Shown here in pieces: positions 23,566 through 32,095 of a DNA stretch of 64,000 bases. A model generated the notes under the pieces. It made no database searches. It saw only the letters and a list, made by a program, of their open reading frames with translations, and was not told the DNA's origin. The DNA comes from Arthrobacter pigmenti (GTDB lineage: Bacteria; Actinomycetota; Actinomycetes; Actinomycetales; Micrococcaceae). The position numbers were made by a program, and so were the translations under genes. The stretch is from NCBI RefSeq assembly GCF_011927905.1, contig NZ_JAATJL010000001.1, positions 434,001 to 498,000 of the forward strand. The letters run 5' to 3'. The number at the start of each line of letters is the position of its first letter. Position 1 is the stretch's first letter.

Positions 23566-24681
23566 TTACGCCACTGACACCCCGAACACCAGTCCCAGCA
23601 GGTAGGTCGCTGCGGCAGCGCCGAGTCCGATGGCCAGCTGCCGCAGCGCCCGCTTGAACGGCGACGCGCCGGAGAGGAGCCCGACGACGGCGCCCGTCCC
23701 CAACAGCGCCAGGCCCACCAGGGTGCAGGCGACGACGACGGCGGCAACGCCGGTCAGGCCGAACAGGTAGGGGAGCACAGGGATCAGCGCCCCGGAGGCG
23801 AAGAAGCAGAAGCTCGCTCCGGCTGCTCCCACTGCGTTTCCGACGGTTTCGTGATCGTCCTGCTGCTCCATGCGCTCGGGTTGGAGGGAAAGGCTCGGAT
23901 CGCAGTCACAGGTGAACCGGCCCATCCGTTCGGCGGCGCGGTGTTCGGCGGCTTCGAGGGACATACCCCGCGCCCGGTACACGAGCACCAACTCGTTGGC
24001 GTCGATGTCCAGTTCCTTGGCCGCGGTAAGCGTGACCTGGGTGGGGCGTGACGCCGCGAGCAGCTCCCGCTGCGACCGCACCGACACGTACTCGCCGGCC
24101 CCCATCGACAATGCCCCGGCAAGCAGCCCGGCGAGACCGCTGAACAGGACGAACGCGCTCGAAACGCCTGTGGCACCGATGCCCATGACCAGTGCCAGGT
24201 TGCTCACCAGGCCGTCATTCGCGCCGAAAACCGCCGCACGGAAATTCCCGGAGAGACGGTTGCGGCCCCTCGTGGCGAGCCCGCGGACCACCTCCTCGTG
24301 GATCTGCTCATCGGCGGCCATGGCGTTGGTGGCAAACGGATCCGCCGCGTAGGGCGAGCGGCCCTCCGCACGCTGGGCAAGCGCAAGCACGAAAACGGAC
24401 CCGAAGCGGCGGGCAAGGAACCCGAGGACCCGGTTGCGGAGCGACGGGCGGGCAGGCTTACCGGCGTCGTCGCCCAGCAGCTTCAGCCAGTGCTGTTCGT
24501 GCCGGCCTTCAGCCTGTGCGAGTGCAAGGAGGATCTCGTGCTCTTCGCCGGTCCGTTTGCGCGCAAGGTAGCGGTAGGTCGCGGCTTCAGCGCGCTCGTC
24601 GGCCAGATACTGCCGCCAACGCCTGATGTCAGCGGGGGTGCGGGTTTCCTGGGGCGTCACGGACGGCTCCTGATCTTCCAT
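23566..24681 (-). CDS. Ferritin-like plus VIT1/CCC1 membrane protein
   Basis: A 371-residue protein. The N-terminal rubrerythrin/ferritin-like domain (about 15-130) has repeated carboxylates and ExxH pairs (ADERAEAATY, EGRHEQH, ADEQIHEE). It is followed by a VIT1-type domain (about 145-371) with FGANDGLVSN and five or so helices, plus a cytosolic insertion with CDCDP. Related MbfA/VIT proteins export or sequester Fe2+ or Mn2+. The gene is divergent from the DUF202 pair. Its gap holds CGGCCAT-N10-ATGGCCG (24703-24726), a possible operator. The RBS is weak. Confidence 0.87.
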   Translation of the reverse strand: MEDQEPSVTPQETRTPADIRRWRQYLADERAEAATYRYLARKRTGEEHEILLALAQAEGRHEQHWLKLLGDDAGKPARPSLRNRVLGFLARRFGSVFVLALAQRAEGRSPYAADPFATNAMAADEQIHEEVVRGLATRGRNRLSGNFRAAVFGANDGLVSNLALVMGIGATGVSSAFVLFSGLAGLLAGALSMGAGEYVSVRSQRELLAASRPTQVTLTAAKELDIDANELVLVYRARGMSLEAAEHRAAERMGRFTCDCDPSLSLQPERMEQQDDHETVGNAVGAAGASFCFFASGALIPVLPYLFGLTGVAAVVVACTLVGLALLGTGAVVGLLSGASPFKRALRQLAIGLGAAAATYLLGLVFGVSVA

Positions 24682-24702
24682 GGCCAGGGCGTCTTGGGGC
24701 TC

Positions 24703-24726
24703 CGGCCATTAACGAATGCATGGCCG
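24703..24726. promoter_or_regulatory. Inverted repeat before the ferritin-VIT1 gene
   Basis: CGGCCAT (24703-24709) and ATGGCCG (24720-24726) form a perfect 7-bp inverted repeat with a 10-bp spacer, starting 21 bp upstream of the ferritin-VIT1 start. Size and position suit a repressor site, perhaps metal-responsive, but no consensus is recognised. Confidence 0.35.
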
Positions 24727-24899
24727 AAGGTCTCGCTCGCCGCCTACGCGGTGGACTGCCGGGCCTCATCGCTGAGTGCCAGTATGTCGACAGGCCTCGG
24801 AGCGTCACGCCCCGGAGCTACTCCCCTTCGCAAAAGCCCATCCTACCGGATCGGTCAGGGGTGCCCGGCCGCTGAAGTCCCGGCGCTACGCTGTTGACT

Positions 24900-25298
24900 G
24901 TGGAATCAACACCGAACGACGACGACGGCGGTCGCAGCGCCCTCGCTCGGCGCCTTCTGCGCGGCGGCAGCGAACCCGACCCACGGTTCACCCTCGCCAA
25001 TGAGCGCACCTTCCTCGCCTGGATCCGCACCTCCCTTGCGCTTATGGCGGGAGGCATCGCCGTCGAAGCCTTTACAGCTGACATCTTCGTGCCCGCGCTG
25101 CGGACCACGCTGGCCGTCCTGCTGCTCCTGCTCGCCATGATCATTGCCGCGGTCGCATGCTTCCGGTGGCTCAACGTCGAGCGGGCCATGCGCCACGGCT
25201 CGCCGCTGCCTTTGCCGTTCCTGGCGCCGCTGCTGGCTCTCGGCGGAACTGTGGTTGCCGCCGTCGTTATTGTGTTTGTGCTGGTGCGGGCCGCCTGA
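24900..25298 (+). CDS. DUF202 (YidH-like) membrane protein
   Basis: A 132-residue protein with a DUF202 signature (DPRFTLANERTFLAWIRTSLALMAGGIAV) and three membrane helices. TACGCT (24887-24892) lies 7 nt before GTG 24900 and there is no Shine-Dalgarno, so a leaderless start is favoured; TTG 24894 is also in frame. It forms a pair with the second DUF202 gene one base downstream. The family is often found in such pairs, and its role is unknown. Confidence 0.82.
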   Translation: MESTPNDDDGGRSALARRLLRGGSEPDPRFTLANERTFLAWIRTSLALMAGGIAVEAFTADIFVPALRTTLAVLLLLLAMIIAAVACFRWLNVERAMRHGSPLPLPFLAPLLALGGTVVAAVVIVFVLVRAA

Positions 25299-25299
25299 A

Positions 25300-25626
25300 A
25301 TGACGACCACCAACCGCGATGCGGGGCTGCAGCCCGAGCGCACGTCGCTGGCCTGGGGGCGAACCATGACGGCGCTGGTCGGCGCGAGCCTGCTCTTCCT
25401 GCGCTGGGTTCCGGCTCACGGCTGGTTTGCAGGAACGCTGGTCTTCACGGCGCTCGCCGCCGCGCTCGGTATCTATCTGAGCCAACGGGTGCGGTATGCG
25501 CGGAGCGTGGCCGGAGTGATCCGCGGGCGTCTCCAAGCGGATGTTGCAGCGGTTCTGTGCACATCGGGTGCGGTTTTGGCACTCGGCGGGCTCGGTATCT
25601 ACACCGTTTTGTTCCTCCCTTTGTAG
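25300..25626 (+). CDS. DUF202 membrane protein, second of the pair
   Basis: A 108-residue protein with the DUF202 core AGLQPERTSLAWGRTMTALVGASLLFLRW and three helices. ATG 25300 starts one base after the stop of the first DUF202 gene, so the pair is almost certainly co-expressed and may form a hetero-oligomer. There is no cytosolic domain. The frame is open further upstream inside the first gene, but family length supports 25300. Confidence 0.82.
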   Translation: MTTTNRDAGLQPERTSLAWGRTMTALVGASLLFLRWVPAHGWFAGTLVFTALAAALGIYLSQRVRYARSVAGVIRGRLQADVAAVLCTSGAVLALGGLGIYTVLFLPL

Positions 25627-25677
25627 TCTCGGCCCGTAGGGTAGGAACCGACCTGCCCCAACAGACAGCAAGGAACC

Positions 25678-26847
25678 GTGCCCGTGGAGTACCGAAGCGA
25701 CACCAAGGCCTCGCCGAACAGCCCCTGGAAAGACGGCTTGGGAAGGGCGAGCATCCGCAGCGCCCAGATACTTCTGCTCATCACCGTGCTGGTGGTGTCC
25801 ATCTTCGGCCTGATCCAGATCCGGTTGGTGGTCATCCCGCTGCTGCTGGCCCTGATCCTCGCCGCGGCGATCAGTCCGCTGGTCAACATGCTTCGCCGCA
25901 GGGGTTGGCCGAGTGCCCTGGCCACCGCGTTCTCGTTCCTGCTGCTGCTGGTTGTGCTGGGCGGCGTCATCACCGGCATCGTGTTCGCGGTGCGCAGCCA
26001 GTTGGACGAGCTGACGCAGCGAGCCAACGAGGGTTTCCAGCAGGTCTACGACTTCATCCAGACCGGCCCCATTCCCATCGATGCCGAGCAGATTGAGAGT
26101 GCCCGTCAATCGCTCATCGACTTCGTTACCAGCTCCACCTTTGGCAACACAGCGCTCACCGGGCTGACGGCGGCCGGTGAGTTCCTCACCGGTCTTGCGC
26201 TGATGCTGGTCATCCTCTTCTTCTTCCTCAAGGATGGCGACAGGATCTGGGCGTTCATGCTGCGTGCTTTCCGTGGGGAGCGGTTGGCCCGGGCGCAGCG
26301 CGTCGGACACAAGAGCCTCGAGGTTCTCGGCGGTTACGTGCGCGGGACGGCGATCATTGCGTTGGTGGATTCACTGTTCATTGGCATCGCGCTGTTTGTC
26401 CTCGGCGTTCCGCTTGCCCTGCCGCTGGCCGTGATCGTGTTTATCGGTTCCTTCGTGCCGCTGGTCGGCGCCACTGTTGCCGGGACTCTGGCCGCGCTGG
26501 TCGCACTCGTGGCCAACGGGCCGTTCGTGGCGCTGATGGTGATTATCGTCGTCGTCGTCGTAAACCAGCTGGAAGGAAATTTCCTGCAGCCGGTGGTGAT
26601 GGGGCGCTCGCTCAACATCCACGCGCTGGTGATCCTGCTGGCCCTCACCGCGGGCACCATCCTGGCCGGAATTGTCGGTGCCATTCTCTCGGTTCCGCTG
26701 GCCGCCGTGACCTGGGCAGCGATCAAGGCGTGGAACGCGGAGGAAACGTCACAAGATCCGGATCAGGTTGAGGGCGAGGAACCGGACCCGGGCCACGTTG
26801 CGGAGCAGGACAGCGTTGGCGGACCATCGCACTCGCAGGGATCATAA
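25678..26847 (+). CDS. AI-2E family transporter (UPF0118/PerM)
   Basis: A 389-residue polytopic membrane protein with the typical layout: two N-terminal helices (LLITVLVVSIFGLIQIRLVVI, LLLALILAAAISP), a large loop, and a C-terminal bundle with GSFVPLVGATVAGTLAAL, QLEGNFLQPVVMGRSLNIHALV and GAILSVPLAAV. The family includes proteins named for AI-2 export and others with ion-antiport roles; the substrate here is unknown. GTG 25678 follows AAGGAACC. The polar C-terminal tail is Glu/Asp-rich. A strong hairpin ends the transcript. Confidence 0.88.
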   Translation: MPVEYRSDTKASPNSPWKDGLGRASIRSAQILLLITVLVVSIFGLIQIRLVVIPLLLALILAAAISPLVNMLRRRGWPSALATAFSFLLLLVVLGGVITGIVFAVRSQLDELTQRANEGFQQVYDFIQTGPIPIDAEQIESARQSLIDFVTSSTFGNTALTGLTAAGEFLTGLALMLVILFFFLKDGDRIWAFMLRAFRGERLARAQRVGHKSLEVLGGYVRGTAIIALVDSLFIGIALFVLGVPLALPLAVIVFIGSFVPLVGATVAGTLAALVALVANGPFVALMVIIVVVVVNQLEGNFLQPVVMGRSLNIHALVILLALTAGTILAGIVGAILSVPLAAVTWAAIKAWNAEETSQDPDQVEGEEPDPGHVAEQDSVGGPSHSQGS

Positions 26848-26851
26848 TCGT

Positions 26852-26917
26852 AGAAACTGCCCGTAGGTTCAGGGCTGCCGGTTCGAAGCGGCAGGCCTGA
26901 ACCCGCGGGCAGTTTCT
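26852..26917. terminator. Large bidirectional terminator hairpin
   Basis: AGAAACTGCCCG pairs with CGGGCAGTTTCT at the outside, GGTTCAGG with CCTGAACC inside, and CTGCCG with CGGCAG at the tip. The whole spans 66 bases between two convergent genes (AI-2E and the symporter). Such a long interrupted stem is a plausible two-way terminator. Confidence 0.75.
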
Positions 26918-26929
26918 GTGAAAAACCTG

Positions 26930-28462
26930 CTACCGGACCGGCGTCGTCGGGCCCTCGACGGGCACTTCCTCCTCGACGTCGCCGGCAACACGCCGGTTCC
27001 ACGCCGTCATCACCGCTGAATCCGTAGGTTTCGTGGACAGCGAGACGATCACGTAGGAGAGCGCGGACGCGATCAGCCCGAAGTAGATCGGCTCGTTGGC
27101 GTACAGCCCGTCGCCAATGCTGAAGCCCGCGTAGACCGCCAGCGTCCCGAGGGTTACCACCGAACCCGCAACCATCGACACGGCGGCGCCCGGTCCGGTT
27201 CCCCGCTTCCACACGAGGCCGCCGAGGATGGCGACCAGGAGGCCGCCCACCAGGATGTCGTAGGCGATGGTGAGGGCTACGACGACGTCATTCAGCACGA
27301 TCGCGACCGCCACCGCGAGCAGGCCAAGACCGAGCACCCAGAGACGGTTGCCCGCGACGTCGTGCCCGGGGTTCTCCTCCTTGCTCCCCTGGCCTGCCAC
27401 CGCCGCGCCGCCTCGCAGGCCGTGGCGACGCCAGCTCCGTACAAAGGGAACGACGTCGGCGCTGGCCACCGTCGCCGCCGCGATGAGCGCACCGGACGCG
27501 GTGGACATCATGGCCGCGACGGCTGCTGCGAGGACCAGGCCGCCGATGCCGATGGGGAGAATCTCGATGGCAACCTGCGCGTACACGTCGTCGGTGTTCT
27601 CAAGGACGGGCAGGAGGACGCTGGCGGCCATGCCGATCATCGCGCCGGCCACGCCGTAAAGGATGCAGTAGATGCCCGCCGTGGTGCCGCCCCAACGAGC
27701 CACGCCGGGAGTCTTCGAGGTGAACACGCGCTGCCAAATGTCCTGACCGATGAGCAGCCCGAGCGTGTAGACAACGAAGTAGGTGATGATCGACTGCGCA
27801 CCGATGCCGGTGATGCTGAAGAATTCCTCGCCCGCGCGTTCCCGGATTCCGTCGAAACCGCCGGCCGCGGACAGCGAGAAGGGAAGCATGAGGGCGAAGA
27901 CCCCGATGGTCTTGATGATGAACTGGGCCATGTCGGCCAGGGTGATGGACCACATGCCGCCCACGGTCGAGTAGATCAGAACGATGACGCCGCCGAGCGC
28001 GATGGCTACCCAGCGCTCCAGTCCGAACAGCACCACGAAGATGGTCGCGTAGGCGCCGGTGGACGTTGCGCACAGCACCACCGTGTAGGCGAGCATGACG
28101 ATGCCGGCCACCTTGGTTGCCTCGTGGCCGTAGCGGAGGGTGAGCATCTGGGAGACCGTGTAGATCTTCAGGCGCTGGATGGTCGGTGCGAAGAAGAGAC
28201 TGAGCACGAGCACGCCGGTGCCGATTGCGACCACGAGCCACATCCCGGAAATGCCGAACTGGTATCCGAGCCCCACGCCTCCCACGGTGGAAGCGCCTCC
28301 CAGGACGACGGCGGCCATGGTGCCGGTGTAGAGGAACGGACCGAGGCGTCGGCCAGCCACCAGGTAGTCGCTGGTGTTCTTGGTACGCGACTTGCCCCAC
28401 CAGCCGAACGCGAGCATCGAAGCCAGATACAGCGCCACGATGGCGACATTGAGAAATTCCAT
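26930..28462 (-). CDS. Sodium:solute symporter (SSS family)
   Basis: A 510-residue protein with about 13 membrane helices. The SSS sodium-binding core has SDYLVAGRRLGPFLYTGTMAA near the N-terminus and GLVLAAAVAAMMSTASGALIAAAT around residues 310-335. Start ATG 28462 follows AGGAGAACC. The frame is open upstream to 28507, but that part lacks an RBS. It is divergent from the XRE-cupin regulator. Its promoter and operator closely match those of the agmatinase operon at 34229, so a guanidino compound or polyamine is a reasonable substrate guess. An Asp/Glu-rich tail ends it. Confidence 0.88.
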   Translation of the reverse strand: MEFLNVAIVALYLASMLAFGWWGKSRTKNTSDYLVAGRRLGPFLYTGTMAAVVLGGASTVGGVGLGYQFGISGMWLVVAIGTGVLVLSLFFAPTIQRLKIYTVSQMLTLRYGHEATKVAGIVMLAYTVVLCATSTGAYATIFVVLFGLERWVAIALGGVIVLIYSTVGGMWSITLADMAQFIIKTIGVFALMLPFSLSAAGGFDGIRERAGEEFFSITGIGAQSIITYFVVYTLGLLIGQDIWQRVFTSKTPGVARWGGTTAGIYCILYGVAGAMIGMAASVLLPVLENTDDVYAQVAIEILPIGIGGLVLAAAVAAMMSTASGALIAAATVASADVVPFVRSWRRHGLRGGAAVAGQGSKEENPGHDVAGNRLWVLGLGLLAVAVAIVLNDVVVALTIAYDILVGGLLVAILGGLVWKRGTGPGAAVSMVAGSVVTLGTLAVYAGFSIGDGLYANEPIYFGLIASALSYVIVSLSTKPTDSAVMTAWNRRVAGDVEEEVPVEGPTTPVR

Positions 28463-28496
28463 GGTTCTCCTGCTATTTCCGTTGGGGGAAGATTCA

Positions 28497-28552
28497 CCTA
28501 TAGGCAACAGATGTTTCCCTGTAGGCTAGTTGTGATGGAACTAACAGGTCAA
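28497..28552 (-). promoter_or_regulatory. Promoter of the symporter gene with two operator-like repeats
   Basis: On the minus strand TTGACC (28547-28552) and TAGCCT (28523-28528) are spaced by 18 bp, a good SigA-type promoter. The + strand shows CCTATAGGCAAC (28497-28508) and CCTGTAGGCTA (28518-28528), 21 bp apart, overlapping and following the -10. The same -35, spacer and -10, and a GCCTAT(T)AGG site, recur before the agmatinase gene. The divergent XRE-cupin protein is the obvious candidate binder. Confidence 0.65.
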
Positions 28553-28610
28553 GTGTGAGTCTTGGGAGCACGTCGGTATGCTCGTGATTCAGCCTCCGGA
28601 AGGACCAAAG

Positions 28611-29189
28611 ATGAAGGCTCTGCCAGTCGAACCAAGCAACGCACCCGTTGCGATAGGTTCGCGGATTCGTTCTGCCCGTCAGGCGCAGCGCATGACGATC
28701 GAGCAGGTGGCGGACTCCACCGGGCTGACCAAGGGATTCCTCAGCAGGGTGGAGCGGGACCTGACCTCGCCGTCAGTCGCTTCGCTCGTGACCCTGTGCC
28801 AGGTCCTCTCCATCTCAATCGGCGACCTGTTCACCGTCCCTGAAACGCACCTCACCCGGCTTGGCGAGGCGCCGAAGATCAGCCTCGGCGGGGAAGGGAT
28901 CAATGAACGGCTCATGACCGCGCGGTCTGAACGCCGGCTCCAGATGATCCGCGCCGTCGTCGAGCCTTACGGGCGAGGCGAAGCTGAGTTGTACTCCGTG
29001 GACTGCGAAGTGGAGACGCTGCATATCGTTGCGGGCCGCTTTGAACTGATCTTCTCGAACGCGCGGTACGAGATGGAGGCGGGGGATACCGTCACTTTCC
29101 CCGGCCGGGAGCCGCACACCTGGGTCAACCCATCGGATGAGGAAGCCGTGATCCTGTGGACGCTGGTCCCGGCGGCATCCGGGGGTTGA
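28611..29189 (+). CDS. XRE-family regulator with C-terminal cupin
   Basis: A 192-residue protein. The XRE helix-turn-helix lies at about 16-70 (IGSRIRSARQAQRMTIEQVADSTGLTKGFLSRVERD) and a cupin_2 sensor at about 110-190 (GRFELIFSNARYEMEAGDTVTFPGREPHTW). XRE-cupin proteins such as PuuR-like regulators commonly control amine, amino acid or polyamine use. ATG 28611 has GGAAGGA upstream; ATG 28578 is a poorer alternative. It is divergent from the sodium symporter and probably controls both that gene and the agmatinase operon. Confidence 0.88.
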   Translation: MKALPVEPSNAPVAIGSRIRSARQAQRMTIEQVADSTGLTKGFLSRVERDLTSPSVASLVTLCQVLSISIGDLFTVPETHLTRLGEAPKISLGGEGINERLMTARSERRLQMIRAVVEPYGRGEAELYSVDCEVETLHIVAGRFELIFSNARYEMEAGDTVTFPGREPHTWVNPSDEEAVILWTLVPAASGG

Positions 29190-29390
29190 CGCGGTTTGAC
29201 GCTCTAATCGTTACCGGGATACCAAGCTGGCTTATGGAATACTGATCGAAGACGGCGGTCTATACAGGGACCGGCGTCCGGGTGCGATCGAAAAGGCTTG
29301 TGGCCGGCGTCGAAAGTCCGCTGAAAGCCTCCACGCCTCAACGATCCGCGCGCCTGTGTCGGCGGAAGAGCTTGTGAAGGGACTGAAGCT

Positions 29391-30776
29391 ATGAAGACTT
29401 CTCGGACTGCGGCGTCACTTGCCGCTGCTACGGTCATTGCCTTGACCGCGACCGCGTGCGGTGGAGGCGGCGGGCCAGCCGACTCCGGTGAAGAAGTGGA
29501 CTACGGGGCAGAGATCTCAGGCGCCTTATCGGCCGGCGGCTTCACCCTCGGTGACGAGGTTGCCACCTCCCGCGCGGACTTCGCGACAGCTGCCCTCGAA
29601 GAAGACGGTGTGGAAGTCACGATCAACGAAAGCGACTTTGACCCGCAGCGCTTCGCTGCCCAGGCTGCCAGCGGCACCCTTCCGGACCTGACGCTGATGG
29701 ACCGGCAATTTGTTGCAACCTATGCGGCCAAGGGACTCGTCGAACCCGTGGACGAGTGCTTCACCGCGCAGGGTGTGAATGCCGAGGAGCACTACTACCC
29801 GGCGGTGCTCGGCGACGTCACGTATGACGGACAAATTTACGGCATCCCCCAGTTCTGGCAGCCATGGGCCATCATCATGAACACCCGCGTCATGGAAGAG
29901 GCAGGCGTCACCCCCGAAGACCTCGATACGTCCAACCCGGAAGCCGTCCTCGAAGCTGCGGAAGCCATGTATGAGTCCGACGGCGAGAACCCGACCCGCC
30001 TGGGCTTCGATCCGCAGTTGCCGGCCCAGGCGCACATCTGGTTCCTCGCCTTCGGCGGCGCGATCATGGACGGGGAAGGCAAGCCCACGCTGGATAATCC
30101 TGCGAACATCGAAGCGCTGACCTGGCTGAAGGAAATCTACGACGCGCAGGGCGGCTATGAGGCTGCCTACAGCTTCGGCCAGACCTGGGATTTCTTCGGC
30201 GCGGACAATCAGTTCGTCACTGACCAGGTTGGTGCCGGGTTGTACGCCCAGTGGTACCCCAACGTGCTTGCTGATTTCGCGAACGAGCTCGAAATTTCCG
30301 GTGTGCCGTTGCGGAACCAGGACGGCGAGCCGATGGCGGCCGCCAGCGGCCAGTCCTACGTGATTCCCACCGGGGCCAAGAACAAGGCCGCGGCGTGCAA
30401 GTGGGCGGTGGCGAACACCTCCGACGAAGCGTGGAGGGCAGCCGCAGAAGCCCGGATGCAATCGATCGAGGAAGCGCCCGGCAAGGTCTTCACGGGCATC
30501 TTCACGGGCTCCCAGACCGCGGACCAGATGATTCAGGAGGAGTTCCTGGAGCCTTCGGGTCTCGAAGGCTTTGACGAGTTGATCGACTCCTACTATCAGG
30601 GACTGGAGAACGGCGTCTCTCTGGGTTCGTCACCGGCGGGCCTCGAAATCCAGACGGAACTGCAGAATGCGATTGCCCCGGCGATGTCCGGTGACAAGAC
30701 CATCGAGCAAGCACTCGGTGACGCCCAGGCCGCGGCGATGCTGGTCTACGAACAGGCAACAGCAGCCGCGCAGTAG
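29391..30776 (+). CDS. ABC sugar-transporter binding lipoprotein
   Basis: A 461-residue extracellular solute-binding protein (family 1) with a lipobox TATAC at the signal-peptide end (about Cys23) and a Gly-rich linker. Body segments PQFWQPWAIIMNTRVMEEAGV, FGGAIMDGEGKPTL and AGLYAQWYPNV are typical of oligosaccharide-binding proteins. GAAGGGAC precedes the ATG. The expected permease partners are on the opposite strand, convergent with this gene (31154-33054), an unusual order. A 201-bp upstream gap has no recognised operator. The substrate is unknown. Confidence 0.88.
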   Translation: MKTSRTAASLAAATVIALTATACGGGGGPADSGEEVDYGAEISGALSAGGFTLGDEVATSRADFATAALEEDGVEVTINESDFDPQRFAAQAASGTLPDLTLMDRQFVATYAAKGLVEPVDECFTAQGVNAEEHYYPAVLGDVTYDGQIYGIPQFWQPWAIIMNTRVMEEAGVTPEDLDTSNPEAVLEAAEAMYESDGENPTRLGFDPQLPAQAHIWFLAFGGAIMDGEGKPTLDNPANIEALTWLKEIYDAQGGYEAAYSFGQTWDFFGADNQFVTDQVGAGLYAQWYPNVLADFANELEISGVPLRNQDGEPMAAASGQSYVIPTGAKNKAAACKWAVANTSDEAWRAAAEARMQSIEEAPGKVFTGIFTGSQTADQMIQEEFLEPSGLEGFDELIDSYYQGLENGVSLGSSPAGLEIQTELQNAIAPAMSGDKTIEQALGDAQAAAMLVYEQATAAAQ

Positions 30777-30788
30777 CTTCTACGGCTA

Positions 30789-30823
30789 AGCGGGCTGGCT
30801 TTCGCCGGCCCGCTTTCCTCGTT
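30789..30823 (+). terminator. Terminator of the binding-protein gene
   Basis: AGCGGGCTGGC (30789-30799) pairs with GCCGGCCCGCT (30804-30814), with one G-T pair and a TTTC loop, followed by a T-rich TTCCTCGTTT. It lies 13 bp after the stop codon. Confidence 0.72.
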
Positions 30824-30865
30824 TGATGACGACGACGGCGGCCCCTTCGGTGGCATTGGGCCGCG

Positions 30866-31153
30866 CTACGCGGATCCGGTGCTGATGAGATCCAGGGCGG
30901 CCTCGCGAGCTGCCACATGGATGGTTCCGTTCTGAGTGCTCAGCTCAAGCACCTTCCACGTCCTGTGCAGGGTGCGTGCGAGCTCGCCGGACCGTTCCAC
31001 GATGTTTCCCGCGCTAACATCCTCGAACACTTTGAGATCGCCAACCGGTGACGGAGTTGGACCTCCCCGGGTGGTTTCGGGCTGAAATTTCAAGCTGCCG
31101 CCGTCGAGATGGGCAAAGCCGGGGTTCCATCGGTCGCGCAGCGTGTGGGTCAA
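30866..31153 (-). CDS. Possible small protein after the permease genes
   Basis: A 95-residue frame starts with TTG immediately after the stop of the permease at 31154 and ends at 30866 (TLRDRWNPGFAHLDGG, DLKVFEDVSAGNIVERS, WKVLELSTQNGTIHVAAREA). Codon use is GC-rich at position three, as in real genes here. The start codon is weak and I do not recognise the family. It could be the remnant of a larger gene once downstream of the transporter. If it is not a gene, the whole 377-bp stretch 30777-31153 contains only the terminator at 30789. Confidence 0.35.
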   Translation of the reverse strand: MTHTLRDRWNPGFAHLDGGSLKFQPETTRGGPTPSPVGDLKVFEDVSAGNIVERSGELARTLHRTWKVLELSTQNGTIHVAAREAALDLISTGSA

Positions 31154-32095
31154 TCAGCCCTTGCGCCCCTGCCCTGCGAGCCCCTCGATGAAGTAGCGTT
31201 GCCCGATCGCGAACAGGATCAGCATCGGCAGCGTGACCAGCAGCGCCGCCGTCATGACGTACTGGTAATCCGCCTCTCCGCCCGAGGTGGGACTGAACAG
31301 GGACATTGCATAGGAGATGCCGAGCGGGACCGTGTACTCAGAGGGCTGTCCGAAATTCAGGTACACCAGCGGCGCCTGCAGGTTGGTCCAGCTGGCCTGG
31401 AACTCAAAGACGAACACGATGATGAATGACGGTATGGACAGCGGCAGTGCAATGCGCCGAAACAGTCCGAAGTAACTGCAGCCGTCAATGCGGGCGGCCT
31501 CGAAGATGTCCCGCGGTAGCCCGAGGAAGAACTGGCGCTGAAGGAAGATGTAGAAGGCTGACCCAAACAGGTTTGCGCCCCACAGCGGAACGTTGGTGCC
31601 GAGGAAGCCCAGGTCCTTCCAGATCAGGTACTGGGGAATGAGCGTCACGGCTCCGGGCAGCATCATGGTGCCGAGCACCAGCCCGAACAGGAGGTTGCGG
31701 AACGGGAACCGGAAGTACGCGAAGCCGAAGGCCACGATCGAGCTCGAGATGGTCACCAGGCCGGCGGCCAGCAGTGCGATGGTGAAACTGTTGCCCAGCC
31801 AGGAGAGTAGCGGGAGTTGTTCCCAGACCTGCACGTAGTTGTCGAAGACCCAGGTTTCGGGGATCAGGCGGTTGTCGAAGACGTCTTCCCGTGGTTTGAA
31901 CGTGGCTGAGAGCAGCCAGACGAAGGGGTACAGGAAGAGGATGGAGAACCCGATGAGGAGGGCCCAGAGCACTGTCTGCCCAATGATGCCGCGCGGTTTG
32001 TACCAGGGGGAGGTTCGGGATTTTGCCGCAGCGGACCTGTTGTCCGGATTGGACTCAGCGAGCGCCTGCGGCTGCGAATTGACGACGGATGCCAT
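31154..32095 (-). CDS. Sugar ABC transporter permease (MalG type)
   Basis: A 313-residue inner-membrane protein with six helices and the EAA loop EAARIDGCSYFGLFRRIALP (about 208-227) that docks to the ATPase. It opens with a polar N-terminus (NSQPQALAESNPDNRSAAAK). Its ATG overlaps the stop of the upstream permease (ATGA). No ATP-binding subunit is encoded nearby, so a shared MsmK/MsiK-type ATPase from elsewhere is expected, as is usual for actinobacterial sugar importers. Confidence 0.88.
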   Translation of the reverse strand: MASVVNSQPQALAESNPDNRSAAAKSRTSPWYKPRGIIGQTVLWALLIGFSILFLYPFVWLLSATFKPREDVFDNRLIPETWVFDNYVQVWEQLPLLSWLGNSFTIALLAAGLVTISSSIVAFGFAYFRFPFRNLLFGLVLGTMMLPGAVTLIPQYLIWKDLGFLGTNVPLWGANLFGSAFYIFLQRQFFLGLPRDIFEAARIDGCSYFGLFRRIALPLSIPSFIIVFVFEFQASWTNLQAPLVYLNFGQPSEYTVPLGISYAMSLFSPTSGGEADYQYVMTAALLVTLPMLILFAIGQRYFIEGLAGQGRKG

